From a bacterium UBP4_UBA6127 (GTDB lineage Bacteria > UBP4 > UBA4092), in contig DIVR01000045.1 of the NCBI GenBank assembly GCA_002428325.1, forward strand, positions 1 through 64,000: a stretch of DNA of 64,000 nt, given 5' to 3'. Within the stretch, counting starts at the first letter, position 1. Each line of letters opens with the position of its first letter. This document shows positions 60,962 through 64,000 of this stretch, one piece after another. Made by a program: the position numbers and the translations under genes. The notes beneath the pieces were generated by a model. The model was not told the origin of the DNA and did no database searches. It worked only from the letters and a program-made list of their open reading frames with translations.

Positions 60962-63577
60962 TTAATATTCCACATCACTTTTCAGAAATCTAAACTGCAG
61001 GACTGAGACAATCACCACCATGGCAAACAGGACCAAGGCCTGGGCAGAGGCAACTCCAAATTCAAAGAATTCAAAACCTCTTCTATAAATGCTCATCACC
61101 AGGGGGGTGGTAGCATAACCCGGTCCACCGTTGGTCATAATCAGGATTTTTTCGAATATCTGGAATGAACCAATAGTTCCCATCACCAGCAGATAGAGGG
61201 TGGTGGGTCGAATCAGGGGAACAGTGATATGCCACCAACGCCGAATCGGGCCGGCCCCATCCAGCATGGCGCATTCATGGAGTTCCTTGGGAACCCTCCC
61301 CATGGCAGCCAGGTAGAGAATGACTCCGCCTCCCGGCGCCATCAACATACCTGAAAGCATAATGGATACCAAGGCAATATTGGGGTCCGTCAGCCAACCT
61401 ACTTTCCCTCCGGCAATCTGATGGCACATGGGAATCAAGGAAAGAGACAGGGGAATATAAACCCCTTTGATAGCGACCCATAAGACGCCCAACGCCGGGA
61501 GGGACAAAAATACCAGATAATCCTTCATCCGGGGTAGAGGTTTATACCGGGTCAATATCTCCTTGAAGAAATTCATCAGCAGGAACCAGACACCTACCGC
61601 CGCCGCCAGACTGATAAAATAGGGCAGGACAGCGAGAAATCCGCTGAAAGGGCCATAGATATAGGGGTAAGGACGCATCTTATTGACCATGGCATTCAGC
61701 AGCTGGTTGAACAATCCAAAGGAAGGGTCAAAAATCCATTTCCAAATCATAGCAATAATAATCCCGGAGATAACTCCCGGCAGATAATAGGCCGACCGGA
61801 AAAAGGTCTGGCTTCGATTGGATAAAGGAGCGATAATGCTGGCCAATATCAGGGAAACTAAAATCCCTTCCGGGACCATTATCAATGTATAAAAGAGGGT
61901 ATTGGGAATAGCATAATCAAAGAAAATCCCATCCCCTGCCACTTTTCGGAAGTTAGCCAGCCCGATAAAAGAACTTCCCTGGACTGAGAATTTCTGAAAA
62001 GCCAGCATGAGAGAGTAAACCACCGGCATCAGTAAAAATACGGTAAAAACCATCAAACTGGGAGCAATAAATAAATAGGACCAATAATGTTTTTTCAAGA
62101 CTTTCATGGGTTGGGGCTGTCGAAGCAGCATCACCGCACAGACCAGTATCATCAGAAGCAGGATACAGACAGAAATGGCAGCCATCGTTTCTCTGGGTGT
62201 GAACCGAGGCCCGGTATATCGGGTTTGGGCTTCCCGTTCCAGATGATACTGGGAAAGGACATCATCCACCGACTTGACCGCCTGTTTCATGGCAACCGGA
62301 ATCGTCTTTTGATTCACCATGGCTTCCTGGATCTGACGCTGGACCAGCTCGTCCATTTTGCCGCCTTCCGGATGGAAAGGAGGCATAATGACATTTTCAA
62401 AGGCCCGGCTGATAGTTTTAAAATCTATATCATCCCCATAAATATTGCCGATGGATTTGCGCACCGGGATAGTGCCTGAATTATAATTCATTCGCTGAGC
62501 CTGGTCTGACCAGGCCAGTTCTTTAGCCAGCTCTATGCAAAGTTTCCGCTTAACCGGATCACTCTGCCGGAAAATCACAAAGTTCCCTACCCCAGGGGAA
62601 GCGGTAACAATTTCACCCGTTTTCCCGATAGGCGTCATGGCAGCCATAAAATTCAAAGGTTTCCAGTCCCCTTTAACGGCTTCAGGGTCTTTATTCCGGA
62701 TTTTCTCATTCCGTTTTTTCAGGGAGATAACCGCCCATTCACCTTGGAAAGTGGCGGCCAGGGGCCTTTCCTTGGACAGGAAGGAATTCCAGACATCCCC
62801 GGAAGGATTTAATCCGCCGGCATTGGGAAGAGCTACTTTATGTTTAAATTCCAAGTCATAAAGTTTCTGCACCCCGGAAGTGAATTCAGGAGAATCCACC
62901 ACACACCGGGTCAGGTCATCATTATAGAATCGGCCGCCATCAGAATAAAGGACGCCCCAGGCTTCCCCGGTGCCAGGTTGGATACCAAACCCGATACCAT
63001 AACAATCAATGGTCCCGTTGCCATCCCGGTCAAAGGTCAGCTTCTTCATTTTTTCAACAAACTCATCCCAGGTCCAGATGCCATCTTTGGGAGGGGCGAC
63101 TCCCCTTTCCTTGAACACATCCATATTTAAAATAGTCAGGTAAATGGTGGAATACCAGGGGAAAGCATAGGTCTTATTCTCAAACTGGCAGGCTTTGAGG
63201 GCTTGAGGATTTAAATCGGCTTTTTCTTCAGGAGTAATATATTCATCCAGGGGTTCCAGCACATCCTGGAGGACATAAGAAGGTTTCATGGCGGAACCGC
63301 AGATATCCGGATAGGTGCCGGAAGCAACCGACACATCCAGTTTCTGGCCTCCCCGGGCCCAGGACAACATGGAATATTCCACTTTGACATTAGGATGCTT
63401 CTTTTCAAAATTTTTGAAGACTTCCTGCTGCCAAAGGGCAGTGGTATCCTTAGGTCTGGGAAAATCCCATACCTCCAGAATAATTTTGTCTTTTTTACCG
63501 GCCTTTTTACAACCAACCGCCAGCAGGGTAATCAATAGTGATAATATCAATAAAGCAAGAAATACAATTCTTTTCAT
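60962..63577 (-). CDS. Fused sugar-binding lipoprotein and MalF-type ABC permease
   Basis: An 871-residue protein joining two functions normally on separate genes. The ATG at 63577 gives MKRIVFLALLILSLLITLLAVGC, a signal peptide with lipobox AVGC (Cys23). Residues about 33-450 are a family 1 solute-binding protein (ILEVWDFPRPKDT, WTWDEFVEKMKKLTFDRDG). A transmembrane helix at about 466-486 leads into a MalF-type permease: YLFIAPSLMVFTVFLLMPVVYS, then the EAA loop HECAMLDGAGPIRRWWHITVPL at about 766-788. Between GLFNQLLNAM and GWLTDPNIAL an insertion of about 95 residues adds two predicted membrane segments. The reading frame is uninterrupted. A tethered receptor feeding its own channel is inferred; the sugar is unknown. 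Confidence 0.9.
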   Translation of the reverse strand: MKRIVFLALLILSLLITLLAVGCKKAGKKDKIILEVWDFPRPKDTTALWQQEVFKNFEKKHPNVKVEYSMLSWARGGQKLDVSVASGTYPDICGSAMKPSYVLQDVLEPLDEYITPEEKADLNPQALKACQFENKTYAFPWYSTIYLTILNMDVFKERGVAPPKDGIWTWDEFVEKMKKLTFDRDGNGTIDCYGIGFGIQPGTGEAWGVLYSDGGRFYNDDLTRCVVDSPEFTSGVQKLYDLEFKHKVALPNAGGLNPSGDVWNSFLSKERPLAATFQGEWAVISLKKRNEKIRNKDPEAVKGDWKPLNFMAAMTPIGKTGEIVTASPGVGNFVIFRQSDPVKRKLCIELAKELAWSDQAQRMNYNSGTIPVRKSIGNIYGDDIDFKTISRAFENVIMPPFHPEGGKMDELVQRQIQEAMVNQKTIPVAMKQAVKSVDDVLSQYHLEREAQTRYTGPRFTPRETMAAISVCILLLMILVCAVMLLRQPQPMKVLKKHYWSYLFIAPSLMVFTVFLLMPVVYSLMLAFQKFSVQGSSFIGLANFRKVAGDGIFFDYAIPNTLFYTLIMVPEGILVSLILASIIAPLSNRSQTFFRSAYYLPGVISGIIIAMIWKWIFDPSFGLFNQLLNAMVNKMRPYPYIYGPFSGFLAVLPYFISLAAAVGVWFLLMNFFKEILTRYKPLPRMKDYLVFLSLPALGVLWVAIKGVYIPLSLSLIPMCHQIAGGKVGWLTDPNIALVSIMLSGMLMAPGGGVILYLAAMGRVPKELHECAMLDGAGPIRRWWHITVPLIRPTTLYLLVMGTIGSFQIFEKILIMTNGGPGYATTPLVMSIYRRGFEFFEFGVASAQALVLFAMVVIVSVLQFRFLKSDVEY

Positions 63578-63620
63578 GCTCAGCTCTTTTTTTATACAGG
63601 GTGTCGTTGAAATCCTTATA

Positions 63621-63649
63621 ATAGTCTTACATTTGCGATTTTGTGTCAA
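63621..63649 (-). promoter_or_regulatory. Probable promoter of the fused transporter operon
   Basis: TTGACA (63644-63649, minus strand) is followed 17 nt later by GACTAT (63621-63626), a weak -10 box; a TATTAT lies 3 nt further on. It is the best candidate in the 312-nt gap between the fused transporter gene and the CorA-like gene. Confidence 0.4.
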
Positions 63650-63800
63650 CCCTGGTTTTATTTACAACCTTAGTTTTTTTCTCTTTCATGAGCAACGATT
63701 GGAGGGTTTAGCCCCTATTCAAGGGGATTTTGGGATAGCCTATAATTGTGTTCACATCCTGATAACTTCGTGATTCTCCGAGAGGAAAGGATTATATTTC

Positions 63801-63829
63801 TTGACATAAAGAGCAACAGTTTTTAGACT
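63801..63829 (+). promoter_or_regulatory. Sigma-70 type promoter of the CorA-like gene
   Basis: TTGACA (63801-63806) and TAGACT (63824-63829) are 17 nt apart, placing the start near 63836 and a leader of about 54 nt before the ATG at 63890. Confidence 0.6.
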
Positions 63830-63889
63830 AAACTTTAAGATTATTGTTAGAAATGGACTATGCATCCAGGGGATAGGTGGAATGAACTC

Positions 63890-64000
63890 ATGAATACTGT
63901 CTTTATCTATAATCGAAGCCGAGGGCTCATACTGGACCAGAAAGACCCTATCCTGATTCAGAATGCATTACGGGATACAGAATCCCTTGTCTGGATGGAT
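63890..64000 (+). CDS. CorA-like magnesium/divalent cation transporter, N-terminal fragment at window edge
   Basis: Only the first 37 codons are in the window. The encoded start MNTVFIYNRSRGL and the end of the fragment, RDTESLVWMD, resemble the opening of CorA-family proteins, where a short beta strand is followed by LxWxDL. AGGTGG precedes the ATG by 9 nt and a promoter is visible upstream, so the frame is very likely a real gene. The family call rests on a short stretch and is tentative. The gene continues past the right edge. Confidence 0.5.
   Translation, partial: MNTVFIYNRSRGLILDQKDPILIQNALRDTESLVWMD

Overview
This 64 kb window looks like chromosomal DNA from an uncultured, saccharolytic, probably Gram-negative bacterium of moderate GC content. 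Housekeeping genes (mutS, recR, dnaX, the rimP-nusA-infB-rbfA-truB-rpsO-pnp block, glyQ) sit among many secreted carbohydrate-active proteins, lipoproteins and a type II secretion-type pseudopilin. The mix resembles poorly cultured FCB/PVC-like or other candidate phyla, but I cannot place the organism from these sequences alone. I recognised no rRNA, tRNA, CRISPR array, transposase or prophage.

Layout. (1) 0.1-5.0 kb: two tandem secreted DUF4091 (GH123-like) proteins whose 3' ends are nearly identical. (2) 5.0-9.1 kb: a UroD-like methyltransferase, glyQ without glyS, an AMMECR1/MEMO1 pair without its radical-SAM partner, and a small unknown gene. (3) 9.1-21.9 kb, minus strand: an alpha-glucan locus with a secreted GH57 enzyme, a secreted GH13 alpha-amylase, an orphan sugar-binding lipoprotein, a pseudopilin, a protein with four DDGxNGDxxSGD repeats, two small secreted beta-sandwich proteins and a LacI-type regulator. 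(4) 22.1-26.3 kb: rfbA and rfbB for dTDP-sugar synthesis, divergent from a secreted GH5-like enzyme. (5) 26.8-32.8 kb: three tandem NPCBM-GH27 alpha-galactosidases. (6) 32.8-36.1 kb: an intergenic region with a sigma-54-type promoter and a probable orphan small RNA ending in a strong terminator, then mutS. (7) 36.2-42.7 kb: a phosphoesterase lipoprotein, recR-ybaB-dnaX, a large SRP RNA, a GH18 protein and an azoreductase. (8) 43.0-54.1 kb: the transcription/translation operon from rimP to pnp, followed by an M16 peptidase. (9) 54.2-59.8 kb: threonine synthase, two xanthine-dehydrogenase-type subunits without the molybdenum subunit, a zinc-ribbon protein, an SRAP peptidase and a leucyl aminopeptidase. 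(10) 59.9-63.6 kb: a sugar ABC importer in which the binding lipoprotein is fused to a MalF-type permease carrying an extra membrane insertion, plus a MalG-type permease. A CorA-like gene runs off the right edge.

How it fits together. The extracellular enzymes (GH57, GH13, GH27, GH5-like, DUF4091) would cut alpha-glucans, galactosides and other glycans outside the cytoplasm. Binding lipoproteins and CUT1-type permeases would import the products. No ABC ATPase is present, so the transporters presumably share one encoded elsewhere. The LacI protein is the obvious candidate local regulator. The most unusual items are the binding protein-permease fusion, the candidate sigma-54 small RNA, a shared C-terminal VELSxF tail on three secreted proteins of the glucan locus, and two families of intergenic inverted repeats.
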